Notes under the pieces: generated by a model | Told to the model about the DNA's origin: nothing | Seen by the model: only the letters and a program-made list of their open reading frames with translations | The model's database searches: none | Made by a program: the position numbers and the translations under genes | From: DATEVL01 sp035471625 | Lineage (GTDB): Bacteria; Chloroflexota; Anaerolineae; Anaerolineales; E44-bin32 | NCBI GenBank assembly: GCA_035471625.1 | Contig: DATIPT010000114.1 | Span: forward strand, 1-14,741 | Direction: 5' to 3' | DNA: 14,741 nucleotides | Shown here: positions 6,814-13,500 of the stretch, one piece after another | Layout of the letters: each line of letters opens with the position of its first letter | How positions within the stretch are numbered: position 1 is the first letter of the stretch

Positions 6814-7944
6814 CTAACCGCCAAACCAACGCGCCCGACGCGTCGAACCGAAAGCCTGCTTGTCGATGGCCAGTGCGGTAGAGGCCGGGGTGAAGCTTCC
6901 CGTCGGCGGACCGGCCAAGAACTCCACGTCGACGCGCCCCACGCGGTCCTGGCCGAACTCGATGTAGCACGTTCCCGTCCCCCGATAGGTCGGAGGCGGA
7001 TCGCTGCCGCGAATGTCGGCGAGGATGTGGGCCGCCACCGTGCGGGCCGCTCCCTCGGCGAACGATCCCGCTTTGGGGGTGCCGACGCTCGTGACGTCGC
7101 CGATGGCGTACACGCTCGCGAAGCGGGTCTGGAGGGTCTTCGGGTCCACCGGGATCCATCCGGCCTCGGTCATCCCACTCTTGGCGACGACCTCAGGCAC
7201 GCAGTGCCTGGGAACTCCCAGGAACAGGGCGTAGGGCAGCTCGCTGCCATCGTCCAGGATGGCGACCCGGCGAGACGGCTCGAGGGCGCGGATCGACCGA
7301 TCGGCGACGTACCGGATCCCTCGCTCGGCGAAGGCCTGCAGGAGGGCCCGGGAGGTCTCCGGGGATGGAGGAATAGGGATGTCGAATGGCATGACCAGAC
7401 TGATGGTGCAGCGTGACCGCACCCCGCGGGCGACGAGGTCGTCGTGCAGCAGGAGAGCAGCCTCGCTGGGAGCCGGAGGGCACTTGAAGGGGGCCGAGGT
7501 CACCCCCACGATGGCGTCGCCCTCAGAGAAGGCTGGGATGACCTCGCGCAGGCGGATTGCACCGGGGACGGAATAGAACTCGTTTCCGCCCTCCGTGAGC
7601 CCGGGGGTGCCCTGTAGGTCGTAGTCCGCGCCGAGCGCGACGACCAGGATATCCGCCGTGTAGGCTCCACCGTCGGTGACCACCTTGCGCGCTTCAGGGT
7701 CGATCGACGTGATGGTTTCGCGTCGAAATCGGACCCCCGGCTTGGCGATGTTGCGGTAGGCGAGTCCAACGTCTTTGGGCGCCTTCCGGCCGAACATCAC
7801 GTCGAGCTTGGAGAAGCCGAAGACAAACGTCTCGTTTCGATCGATCAATGTGAGATCGAGATCGTCTCCCAACGCGTCGGCAAGGATGGCGCTGAGCTCC
7901 AGGCCCCCAAAGCCGGCCCCCAGGACGACCACACGCACCTTCAT
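6814..7944 (-). CDS. FAD/NAD(P)-binding oxidoreductase, NDH-2/SQR-like
   Basis: A 376-residue flavoprotein of the pyridine nucleotide-disulphide oxidoreductase superfamily. The FAD dinucleotide fold is VVVLGAGFGG (residues 5-14) with an acidic end of strand two (LIDRNE, 34-38). The second FAD motif is SVYAIGDVTS (277-286), followed by KAGSFAEGAARTVAAHI. C155 in SAPFKCPPAPSEAA lies where sulfide:quinone oxidoreductases and flavocytochrome c sulfide dehydrogenases have a redox cysteine; C248 and C326 could be partners. Candidate activities are sulfide or NADH oxidation with quinone as acceptor, probably as a peripheral membrane enzyme; no signal peptide is seen. An AGGAGAGG Shine-Dalgarno supports the start. 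It carries a GCGCGATACT motif 88 bp upstream and leads the GYD gene. Superfamily certain, substrate not. Confidence 0.88.
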   Translation of the reverse strand: MKVRVVVLGAGFGGLELSAILADALGDDLDLTLIDRNETFVFGFSKLDVMFGRKAPKDVGLAYRNIAKPGVRFRRETITSIDPEARKVVTDGGAYTADILVVALGADYDLQGTPGLTEGGNEFYSVPGAIRLREVIPAFSEGDAIVGVTSAPFKCPPAPSEAALLLHDDLVARGVRSRCTISLVMPFDIPIPPSPETSRALLQAFAERGIRYVADRSIRALEPSRRVAILDDGSELPYALFLGVPRHCVPEVVAKSGMTEAGWIPVDPKTLQTRFASVYAIGDVTSVGTPKAGSFAEGAARTVAAHILADIRGSDPPPTYRGTGTCYIEFGQDRVGRVDVEFLAGPPTGSFTPASTALAIDKQAFGSTRRARWFGG

Positions 7945-8027
7945 GTTCCCTCTCCTCTTCGATCATCCTCCCCGGAGGACAGCGACACCTCGGGGCGACC
8001 GTAGAGCGTCTTGCTGATGTTGACAAG

Positions 8028-8042
8028 GATACAGTATCGCGC
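8028..8042 (-). promoter_or_regulatory. Recurrent GCGCGATACT motif with GATAC-T-GTATC palindrome (FAD oxidoreductase)
   Basis: Third exact copy of the 10-mer (8033-8042), 88 bp before the FAD oxidoreductase gene. Here the -10-like GATACT is also half of an 11-base palindrome, GATACTGTATC (8028-8038). A second dyad lies immediately upstream at 8046-8066. The dense symmetry suggests a regulated promoter; no expression evidence is available. Confidence 0.45.
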
Positions 8043-8045
8043 CAG

Positions 8046-8066
8046 CCGTGAACCTGGGAGTCACGG
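8046..8066. promoter_or_regulatory. Inverted repeat over the predicted -35 region, candidate operator
   Basis: CCGTGA-N9-TCACGG is a perfect 6-bp inverted repeat ending four bases upstream of the GCGCGATACT motif. It covers the place where a -35 hexamer would sit, typical of a repressor or an activator replacing a poor -35. The regulator is not encoded next to it. Confidence 0.4.
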
Positions 8067-8158
8067 GGCAGGCCACGCACCCGTCGTGCGGTTCCGGACG
8101 AACCAAGCCTCGCGAGCTGCCGAAAGAGAGGCTGCCTCGATGAGGCGGGGGAAGATGT

Positions 8159-8629
8159 CTACGGGGCGGGGAGGCGGCGGAAGGTCTTGAGGAAGATCTC
8201 CTTGTCCTGGGGATCGGCTATCGCCTCGCCGTAATCCCGAGCCTTGCGATAGTGGCTTTGATGAAGATCGTCCTTGCCTGCGGCGAACGCGGCGTGGGAC
8301 AGAACGGCATGCAAGAACGCGATCTCCCAGTCGGGAGGCTGGTGGGCGGAGATCTCCTTGAAGCTTTGCTGTGCGTAGGTCAACGCGCTCGGCCCCATCC
8401 CCAGCGCCGCGTGCACATGGGCGAGGAGCATCTTCGCCCTGGCCTGATGGAGTTCGGTGCCGACCTTGGCCCAGTGGAAGGCCGAGGCATGGGCGGCGTT
8501 GAGCATCTCCTGATCTTGAGAGAAATCCCTCGACGGCTCGTCGCTCAGTTGCCAGGCAAGGTTGTTGCACTCGACCGCGTGCCACCTGTGGGAACGGGCA
8601 ATCTCTTCGGGAGAGGTATCAGTGGGCAT
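8159..8629 (-). CDS. Helical hypothetical protein
   Basis: A 156-residue protein I do not recognise with certainty. It appears all-helical, with repeated Ala/His/Leu-rich amphipathic stretches (AHASAFHWAKVGTELHQARA at 45-64, LLAHVHAALGMGPSALTYAQ, then DWEIAFLHAVLSHAAFAAGK), resembling TPR-like helical pairs. It is unusually rich in His and Trp. No signal peptide or membrane span is visible, so it is probably cytoplasmic. The start at 8629 is supported by a GGAG in GCAGGAGTAGACC upstream. It lies 51 bp after the lipoprotein gene with no obvious promoter between, so it is likely co-transcribed. A GCCTC-ATC-GAGGC hairpin (8134-8146) follows its stop but lacks a T-run. Confidence 0.7.
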   Translation of the reverse strand: MPTDTSPEEIARSHRWHAVECNNLAWQLSDEPSRDFSQDQEMLNAAHASAFHWAKVGTELHQARAKMLLAHVHAALGMGPSALTYAQQSFKEISAHQPPDWEIAFLHAVLSHAAFAAGKDDLHQSHYRKARDYGEAIADPQDKEIFLKTFRRLPAP

Positions 8630-8680
8630 GGTCTACTCCTGCGGGGGTTCCGGACCGCGTGATGACAAGTCCAGGTGTCT

Positions 8681-9298
8681 TCAGTCGGTCCCCGTGCATT
8701 CCACTTCCGACGAAAGCCATTGCCACGACGAGGTCACGACCGCATACAAGGTCTCCATCTGAGCGTCCGCTTCCGCGTTGCCGGACCGATATGGGGAGAA
8801 CGAGAGGGTGTAGAGCATGCCGTCTCGCACAAGATAGACCTTCCGTATCGGGTCCTGCCCCGGCATGCCGTCCAGGACCAGGGCTTCTTCGCCGCCCAGG
8901 ACCACGGTGTAGCGCGGAGGCTCGAGCCCGGCGACCGCCTCCACCTCTTCCTCGGCGATGGCTTCCGCGGTCTTTCCCCCTGCGTCGACCATGGTGATCC
9001 ACAGTAGGCCGGGATGGGGGTTGGTGTCGGAAGGCGGCCCGAAGACCTCCGGGGTCTCGTCGCCGCCGACGAGCCCATATCCCCTCGGGTACGCGAAGCA
9101 ATAGCCCATCTTCGCGTTTTCAACCGGAAGCGTGCCGATCTCCAGGGCGATGGCCGTGGCGGTCGTGGCGTACTCTCCACCCTGTGGGACGGATCCGATC
9201 CCACACGCGGCCAGCGCGAGAGGCATGATGGCAACCACCACGACGCGGCCTGCTCTCGCCAACACGGTGCTGCGGACATACAAGGATGCGTGTGACAT
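8681..9298 (-). CDS. Putative lipoprotein, unknown function
   Basis: A 205-residue secreted protein. Residues 1-32 form a lipoprotein signal: a basic start, a hydrophobic core (VVVVAIMPLALA) and the lipobox LAAC with C32 as the predicted lipidated residue. The mature part opens with a short linker, then has NAKMGYCFAYPRGYGL (61-76), like the opening strand of many small lipoproteins. It ends with a helix leading to LYAVVTSSWQWL (184-195), a pattern seen in PsbP-like or related folds; this resemblance is tentative. C67 and C201 could pair. Location: outer face of the cytoplasmic membrane. The start at 9298 has GGAGAG about ten bases upstream; a longer frame to 9358 would bury the signal peptide. 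The 204-bp upstream gap holds a relaxed copy of the GCGCGATACT motif and a hairpin. Confidence 0.75.
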   Translation of the reverse strand: MSHASLYVRSTVLARAGRVVVVAIMPLALAACGIGSVPQGGEYATTATAIALEIGTLPVENAKMGYCFAYPRGYGLVGGDETPEVFGPPSDTNPHPGLLWITMVDAGGKTAEAIAEEEVEAVAGLEPPRYTVVLGGEEALVLDGMPGQDPIRKVYLVRDGMLYTLSFSPYRSGNAEADAQMETLYAVVTSSWQWLSSEVECTGTD

Positions 9299-9351
9299 TC
9301 CTAAGTCTCTCCGGTGAGCGACGCACAAGGGACACGGGGGGCGGAAAATGT

Positions 9352-9364
9352 GCGCCAAAGGCGC
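9352..9364 (-). terminator. GC-rich hairpin with short T-run: terminator or 5'-leader hairpin
   Basis: On the minus strand GCGCC-TTT-GGCGC is a perfect 5-bp stem followed by ACATTTTCC. It could end transcripts from the Nudix gene. But it lies nine bases after the GCGGATACC at 9374-9382, so it could instead sit at the 5' end of the lipoprotein mRNA. The T-run is short. Confidence 0.3.
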
Positions 9365-9373
9365 GGGGCAGAT

Positions 9374-9382
9374 GGTATCCGC
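9374..9382 (-). promoter_or_regulatory. Relaxed copy of the recurrent motif (GCGGATACC) before the lipoprotein gene
   Basis: GTGCGGATACC resembles the four exact GCGCGATACT copies and lies 75 bp before the lipoprotein start, in the only sizeable gap on that side. It is followed by a hairpin at nearly the same distance as at the 7TM sensor site. It is a weaker match than the others. Confidence 0.25.
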
Positions 9383-9502
9383 ACCCTCATTCCGTCGGCA
9401 AGTACGGGATGGCCGAATGTCCTGGGTCCGCAGAACCCGGCCCTCGTGTATGCCGCGCAGTGAGGGAGCCTGGCCCCGCCAACGGGAAGAGCGTGCGATC
9501 GA

Positions 9503-9985
9503 TCATCCCTTCGAGCCCGTGCCGCCTGGGGGTTGATGGATGGCGGCCTCGCAGCGCTTCAAGGCTTCCACGTTCTCTGGCCACCGAAGCCAGCCGAGGG
9601 CATCTTCGTAGATGAACCAGGCCCAGGCGTCGTGCTCGGCGGGATCGATCGTCGGGTCGACCCTAGCGCTGAGGATGGCGAGGAAGACGTTCTCCGTGAT
9701 GCGCGGCGCGCGCCGAACCGAGGGGCCTCGGCCCCCGCCGAGGGGGAACGTGTATTGGTAGTCGATTGGCACCAGGCCGACCGGTTCCAGGCGCGTCTCC
9801 TCGATGAGTTCGCGGATCGCAGCTGCATCGAGGTCCTCGCCCGGCTCGACGGCACCGGTCACGCCCTGCCAGAAGCCGCCACGCGCAGGAATCCGCCGGA
9901 GGAGCAAGTACTCGTGACCATAAGTCGCCGGCGCGACCGCGTAGACGAGAACGGTGAGGAGACTATGGGGTACCACCGTCGTCAT
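9503..9985 (-). CDS. Nudix hydrolase
   Basis: A 160-residue Nudix protein. The Nudix box runs from G44 to L66: G44, E50, R58-E59, and E62-E63, the metal-binding glutamates in RELIEET. The penultimate consensus Gly is Arg (R65), a tolerated change. The N-terminal strand (LTVLVYAVAP) and the FWQGVTGAVEPGED entry resemble dihydroneopterin-triphosphate or dATP pyrophosphatases of the NudB type, but the substrate cannot be fixed by eye. The reaction is hydrolysis of a nucleoside diphosphate linked to another moiety. The ATG at 9985 has no Shine-Dalgarno in the usual window; a TACGTT hexamer ends eight bases before it, which would suit a leaderless transcript. It follows the large membrane protein gene by 55 bp. 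Confidence 0.9.
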   Translation of the reverse strand: MTTVVPHSLLTVLVYAVAPATYGHEYLLLRRIPARGGFWQGVTGAVEPGEDLDAAAIRELIEETRLEPVGLVPIDYQYTFPLGGGRGPSVRRAPRITENVFLAILSARVDPTIDPAEHDAWAWFIYEDALGWLRWPENVEALKRCEAAIHQPPGGTGSKG

Positions 9986-10040
9986 GCGATTCTAACGTAT
10001 CGGAGTCCCTCGCCGGTCGGGTAGGGCCGCATGCGTGCTG

Positions 10041-11081
10041 CTAGAAGAGTCTCTCGAGGAGCCGAGTCACCAGCCACAGGACGAGAGGGAGAAGCAGGGC
10101 CGAAGCGAAGCCGCGAAAAGCGGCCGGGTTCCACGGCCAAGTCGACACCTTCGCGTAGAGGTCGCGTTCGAGGCTGAGCGCCCTGATCGCGGCCTCGGTC
10201 TCTTTCGCCTGGCTGAAGTCTTTCCTGGCGACATCTTGGTGAAGGGTGTCGATCGTGCTCTGGAGGAGCCTGGTCGTCCGATCGAGAGTGAGCTCCTTCT
10301 CGCGTTCGATCTGGCCCCGGATCCCGATCACCGGCACGACAAAGGTCAGGATGGCAAGGATCGCACACCCGGCATAGGTCGCGACGCTGAGGGGGTCTCC
10401 GCCTTGTGCAGGGTCGTAGAGATAGCCGAAGACGAGCAGCAGGATGATGCCGATCCCGGTGCGTGCGGTCAGAGAGGAGAAGGCATGGGCCGGGCCCAGG
10501 CCAAGGAGATTGATCTTGGTCGCCCGAGCATGCAGCCTCCGGACCATGCGGAGTTGCCGAATGCTGCGCACGAGGACACCGAAGAACGTTGCCGAGAGCA
10601 ACGTGGTAATCGCGATGTCGAGAACGACAACAACGGGACTGTTCGGGATGATCTCGCCGTAGGGCGTGGGGTCGCCCAGGAAGGCAAGAATGGCGAAGGC
10701 CAGCCCGAGCGCCGCTGCCAGCCAGCCCAGCCAAGCGGGCAAGGTCGAGAGTTCGAATTGGATCGCGGCGACCTCCGCATCATCGGCCTCGAGGAGTGGG
10801 CGGAAGCCTCGAAGGGCCCGTACCCCGACCCTCATGAGGTACTGGTAAAGGCCGATCCAGTAGACGACGAAGACGGCGAAGAAGGTGTTGTAGGGGTCGA
10901 TGGTCCCAAACGGGACGCTGCCGTCGATCCAGAAGGCCGCGTTGATCATGAAACCGAGAGCGAGCAGGGCGGTCAGGTAGAACCCCCACGTTCGCCCCGG
11001 CGAGCGGTCGATCCATTGAACGAGGCGATCGAGCCAACTGGGGCTGTAGGGGAGGTTGCTCGGCGATGGAGTCGAATGCAT
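10041..11081 (-). CDS. Multi-spanning membrane protein with charged C-terminal helix region
   Basis: A 346-residue membrane protein of unknown function. Hydrophobic spans are at about 33-54, 67-88, 115-135, 147-170, 205-222 and 232-252, with a last one at 322-341. Between 253 and 315 lies a highly charged, probably helical or coiled-coil segment (IEREKELTLDRTTRLLQ and KETEAAIRALSLERDL). It leads into STWPWNPAAFRGFASALLLP, a Trp-Pro motif plus terminal helix that I recall from other uncharacterised bacterial membrane proteins. GAGG five bases before the ATG supports the start. A GCGCGATACT motif lies 105 bp upstream. The Nudix gene follows after 55 bp. A structural or signalling role is possible; no catalytic motif is seen. 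Confidence 0.75.
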   Translation of the reverse strand: MHSTPSPSNLPYSPSWLDRLVQWIDRSPGRTWGFYLTALLALGFMINAAFWIDGSVPFGTIDPYNTFFAVFVVYWIGLYQYLMRVGVRALRGFRPLLEADDAEVAAIQFELSTLPAWLGWLAAALGLAFAILAFLGDPTPYGEIIPNSPVVVVLDIAITTLLSATFFGVLVRSIRQLRMVRRLHARATKINLLGLGPAHAFSSLTARTGIGIILLLVFGYLYDPAQGGDPLSVATYAGCAILAILTFVVPVIGIRGQIEREKELTLDRTTRLLQSTIDTLHQDVARKDFSQAKETEAAIRALSLERDLYAKVSTWPWNPAAFRGFASALLLPLVLWLVTRLLERLF

Positions 11082-11149
11082 AGGAGCCTCGTGTTCGGAC
11101 GGGGTGGAGTTCTGCCTCCGAGACGGCTAGGCGTCGGCAGGTTCCCGGT

Positions 11150-11179
11150 GCCCCTTGGACTCGGTCGATGGATCGGGGC
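11150..11179. repeat. GCCCC/GGGGC inverted repeat in the leader of the membrane protein gene
   Basis: GCCCC at 11150-11154 pairs with GGGGC at 11175-11179, and the CGAT-GG-ATCG dyad (11166-11175) lies inside the same stretch. It follows the motif at 11187-11196 by about seven bases. Loop size makes the long stem doubtful; it is recorded because the other motif sites also have dyads at this place. Confidence 0.2.
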
Positions 11180-11186
11180 CTGGGGA

Positions 11187-11196
11187 AGTATCGCGC
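11187..11196 (-). promoter_or_regulatory. Recurrent GCGCGATACT motif, putative extended -10 element (membrane protein gene)
   Basis: Fourth exact copy, 105 bp before the large membrane protein gene and 95 bp after the GNAT stop codon, in the context CACTTGCGCGATACTTCC. As at the other sites, no convincing -35 hexamer is found at standard spacing. Role inferred from recurrence. Confidence 0.45.
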
Positions 11197-11291
11197 AAGT
11201 GTCGACCAGGATGGAGCCGCCTCCTGGGTCGGATCGGGTGAGCCCGTCGAAAAGGGGCGGTAGAAATCGGCGAGGAAGGGGGAGGGAACCG

Positions 11292-12110
11292 CTAGAAAGC
11301 TGTGCCCTCCGAGGCGTAGACGTGGAACGGAGCGATGGTATCGAACCCCAGAGACCGGTAGAGGCTCTCGGCCATCGGCGTCGAATGGAGCACAGCGTAT
11401 CGGAATCCGGCGGAACGCGCATGGTGCAGGGAGGTGAGGGTGAGAAGGCTAGCCAGGCCAAGGCCTCGGGCTTCCGGCCGCGTGACGACCGCGTAGATCC
11501 CTGCCGACCTCTCGCCCAAGTGAAGACCAGCCTTCGACACGGGTCGTCCACCTCTCCAGGCCTGCCACGAATGGGTATTGCTTCCCGGCTGGCCGAACCG
11601 GTAGGCGCGGACGATGGTGTTGTAGGTGGCGAGGTGCTCATCCGGCACGTGCCAGCGCCACGCCGCGAACTGATAGAACGCACCGGCGTCCTCCTCCCCA
11701 GCGACCTTGCGGATCTCAATCCCGTCAGGAGGAAGAGGGATTTCCGGGAGATCGTCGAGGACTCGTCCCATGCCGGCGATCGGCTCCACGTCTTTCAGGC
11801 CATGAGCCAGCAGCCGCCCCGGTAAGTCGTGAGGGACGGCGGTGGGATGGAGAACCCACATGAACTCGGCGTTCCGCCGTTGAAAATGGTCCGCGATTTC
11901 GGCGATACGGCGATCGACATCGCTTCGACCATGAAATCTCAGAACACCGTTGTACGGGATGATCGGAAGGGGGGTCTCGAACCAGAGCGCGTCGTCGTCT
12001 TCGTGCAGAGCGCAACCCGGGCCGCGTCCGAAGATCGACCAGGCCTCCCAAAGATTCGCTTCCAGAAGGTGGGCGAGTGTCTCCCTATCGGATGAGGATC
12101 CTGTCTCCAT
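11292..12110 (-). CDS. GNAT-family N-acetyltransferase, probably two-domain
   Basis: A 272-residue protein. The C-terminal half (about 131-265) is a GNAT domain: the acetyl-CoA-binding loop is R215-G-L-G-L-A220 in VVTRPEARGLGLASLL, preceded by strand AGIYAVVT and followed by a helix and LYRSLGFDTIAPFHVY. The N-terminal half (FETPLPIIPYNGVLRF, then MWVLHPTAVPHDLPGRLLAHGL) resembles the degenerate first GNAT fold of two-domain members. It transfers an acetyl group from acetyl-CoA to an unknown amine; cytoplasmic. The start at 12110 was chosen because GGAGAGA and AAGGAG precede it; a much longer open frame upstream runs into the HAD gene and is unlikely. The gap from the HAD gene is 104 bp, containing a 7-bp inverted repeat AAGGAGC/GCTCCTT separated by about 40 bp. 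Substrate cannot be inferred. Confidence 0.85.
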   Translation of the reverse strand: METGSSSDRETLAHLLEANLWEAWSIFGRGPGCALHEDDDALWFETPLPIIPYNGVLRFHGRSDVDRRIAEIADHFQRRNAEFMWVLHPTAVPHDLPGRLLAHGLKDVEPIAGMGRVLDDLPEIPLPPDGIEIRKVAGEEDAGAFYQFAAWRWHVPDEHLATYNTIVRAYRFGQPGSNTHSWQAWRGGRPVSKAGLHLGERSAGIYAVVTRPEARGLGLASLLTLTSLHHARSAGFRYAVLHSTPMAESLYRSLGFDTIAPFHVYASEGTAF

Positions 12111-12214
12111 TCTCTCCGGGCTCCTTCCAACCATGCCGGTCAGGCTGGGGTGCGAGTCGGGCAAGCCAAGGAGCCTTCTCGCCGCCGAGGACCTCGGGCG
12201 TCGTGGGTACCTGA

Positions 12215-12874
12215 CTAGCTCCTTCGAGACGCATCGATCAGCCTGGTGATCGAAACTTCGGCTAGCGACGGGAGGATGATGTCCGCCAGCGGAAACGTGA
12301 GTTGCTTGGTGACGGCATTGGGGACGGCGACGCAGAACACCCCCGCCGCCTTGGCGGCGCTGACCCCCACCGGTGAGTCTTCGAACGCCATCGCCTCCCC
12401 CGGAGCCGCCCCAAGCGCCTCGAGGACCGCCAAGTAGGAGTCGGGCCACGGCTTCGGACGAGCCACCTGATCGCGACAGCGGATGGCGTCGAACTCGCCA
12501 AGCAGGCCGAGCCTCTCCAGATGTTCCGTGACCCACGTTCGCTCAGAATTGGATGCGATCCCGAGGCGGAGCGAGAGAGCCTTCGTCTGGGAGATCACTC
12601 CGGCAACTCCCGGCATGACCGTCTGCGCGGCGATCAAGTGGAGTTCGCGAGCGGCGCGGGTCCGGCGAATCTGCTCTCGATCGATCCTTACGGAGGCACG
12701 TTCTTCGATATATGCGTACGCCTCAGGCGGCTCGGCCTGGGCTGTCAGCAGATTGGCCCACCAGGCAGGATCCATCGAGACGCCATAGCCCTCGCAGACT
12801 TCCTTCCAGGAAGTGAAGAGCGGCGTTTCAGTATCGAGGATGAGCCCGTCGAAATCCAGGATGACGGCTTTCAC
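12215..12874 (-). CDS. HAD-superfamily hydrolase, subfamily IA (beta-phosphoglucomutase-like)
   Basis: A 219-residue HAD enzyme with all motifs: I is D7-F-D9-G (ILDFDGLILDTE), II is S108 in GIASNS, III is K141 in ARPKPWPDSY, and IV is E165-D166 in FEDSPVG. The DTETPLF cap entry and overall size place it with phosphatases and phosphoglucomutase-like enzymes; D7 is the nucleophile. Such enzymes dephosphorylate small sugar or nucleotide phosphates in the cytoplasm. The start is taken as the GTG at 12874, just before KAVILDFDG, with GAGG about nine bases upstream; an upstream in-frame GTG at 12895 adds seven residues and lacks a good Shine-Dalgarno. It follows the zinc-ribbon gene by 81 bp and precedes the GNAT gene by 104 bp. 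Confidence 0.92.
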   Translation of the reverse strand: MKAVILDFDGLILDTETPLFTSWKEVCEGYGVSMDPAWWANLLTAQAEPPEAYAYIEERASVRIDREQIRRTRAARELHLIAAQTVMPGVAGVISQTKALSLRLGIASNSERTWVTEHLERLGLLGEFDAIRCRDQVARPKPWPDSYLAVLEALGAAPGEAMAFEDSPVGVSAAKAAGVFCVAVPNAVTKQLTFPLADIILPSLAEVSITRLIDASRRS

Positions 12875-12955
12875 CGGGACGGCCTCGGAACGCACCCGCC
12901 GGGTCGGTGTCGGGATCCTCGGGTCGGGTCGTTTGCCCTCGAAGCCCCGCGTGGC

Positions 12956-13252
12956 TCAGGCATTCTGCCACGTGATGCCGATGATGCTCTCATAGGGGAC
13001 GCTCGAGGGGTCCTTGACGTAGGTCTCGAAGAGCCCACAGTTCGTGCAAAGGTACGCCTCGAGGTTGCCGACCGGTCCCTCCTTGATGACCTTGATCACC
13101 CCCTACGTTTCCGTCCTGGCGATTCCCAGAGGAGCGGGGCAATGGCCGATCACGGAACGGGACTCCACGATTGCCTCCGTCCTCTGCATGACGTTCTCGA
13201 GGTAGCCAATCTTTCGGGACTTGCATCTAGGGCACGCGCCGGATAGCTTCAT
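12956..13252 (-). pseudogene. Small zinc-ribbon protein gene interrupted by an in-frame TAG
   Basis: Reading from the ATG at 13252, a 98-residue product is open except for a TAG at codon 50 (13103-13105). Before the stop it reads MKLSGACPRCKSRKIGYLEN, with C7-x2-C10. After it, NLEAYLCTNCGLFETYVKD gives C69-x2-C72, then VPYESIIGITWQNA and TGA. The two CxxC knuckles make a complete zinc ribbon only if both halves are joined, so the halves are clearly one ancestral gene. An AGGAGG lies five bases before the start and a TATTCT box 50 bases upstream, so the gene looks expressed. One substitution would remove the stop. Options are a recent pseudogene, a sequencing error, readthrough, or restart at GTG two codons after the stop. 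The role is unknown; small zinc ribbons often bind nucleic acid or protein. Confidence 0.8.
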
Positions 13253-13257
13253 GCATT

Positions 13258-13263
13258 CCTCCT
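13258..13263 (-). promoter_or_regulatory. Consensus Shine-Dalgarno of the interrupted zinc-ribbon gene
   Basis: AGGAGG lies five bases before the ATG at 13252. It selects that ATG over the overlapping ATG three to four bases earlier, which opens only a nine-codon frame. A perfect site in front of an interrupted gene argues that the disruption is recent or not real. Confidence 0.8.
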
Positions 13264-13301
13264 ATAGGAGCCGAGGATCCTACCTTTCGCGGCATCCAGG
13301 A

Positions 13302-13307
13302 AGAATA
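13302..13307 (-). promoter_or_regulatory. Putative extended -10 box (TGCTATTCT) of the zinc-ribbon gene
   Basis: TATTCT preceded by TG-N lies 50 bases before the zinc-ribbon start, in the 248-bp gap after the ICMT-like gene. It fits an extended -10 promoter. The rest of that gap, about 13308-13500, holds only a weak GAGCCC/GGGCCC dyad and no convincing gene. Confidence 0.35.
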
Positions 13308-13500
13308 GCAGGGTTTCGGCGGAGGTCCCAGGGTGAGGTCTGCAGGACGGGCCCATGATTGGGCTCGCGCCTCGTTTGGGCCGGGGAGGGGGTGATCGAG
13401 AAGACCACCGGCGCGAGAAGCGAGCTCCATACCCTCGCCGTCCGGCCGATCGCCAAAGCGACTGTCTGGTGATCCTTGCGTACCGTGCCTGCTTGGATCT

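Noticed and set aside
9421..9440. GGGTTC-TGC-GGACCC hairpin as terminator of the Nudix gene
   Set aside because: It needs a G-T pair, has no T-run and lies more than 60 bases beyond the stop; too weak to annotate.
10035..11825. A 596-codon open frame on the plus strand
   Set aside because: It runs antisense across two well-supported genes and the promoter-bearing gap between them; its product is charged, low in hydrophobic core and matches no family. High GC produces such shadow frames.
12111..12536. Extended N terminus of the GNAT gene to 12536
   Set aside because: The extension overlaps the HAD coding region by over 300 bp and is low-complexity; two good Shine-Dalgarno matches precede the inner ATG at 12110.
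12990..13226. A 78-codon minus-strand frame
   Set aside because: It is another frame of the zinc-ribbon gene; only the frame from 13252 has paired CxxC motifs and an RBS.
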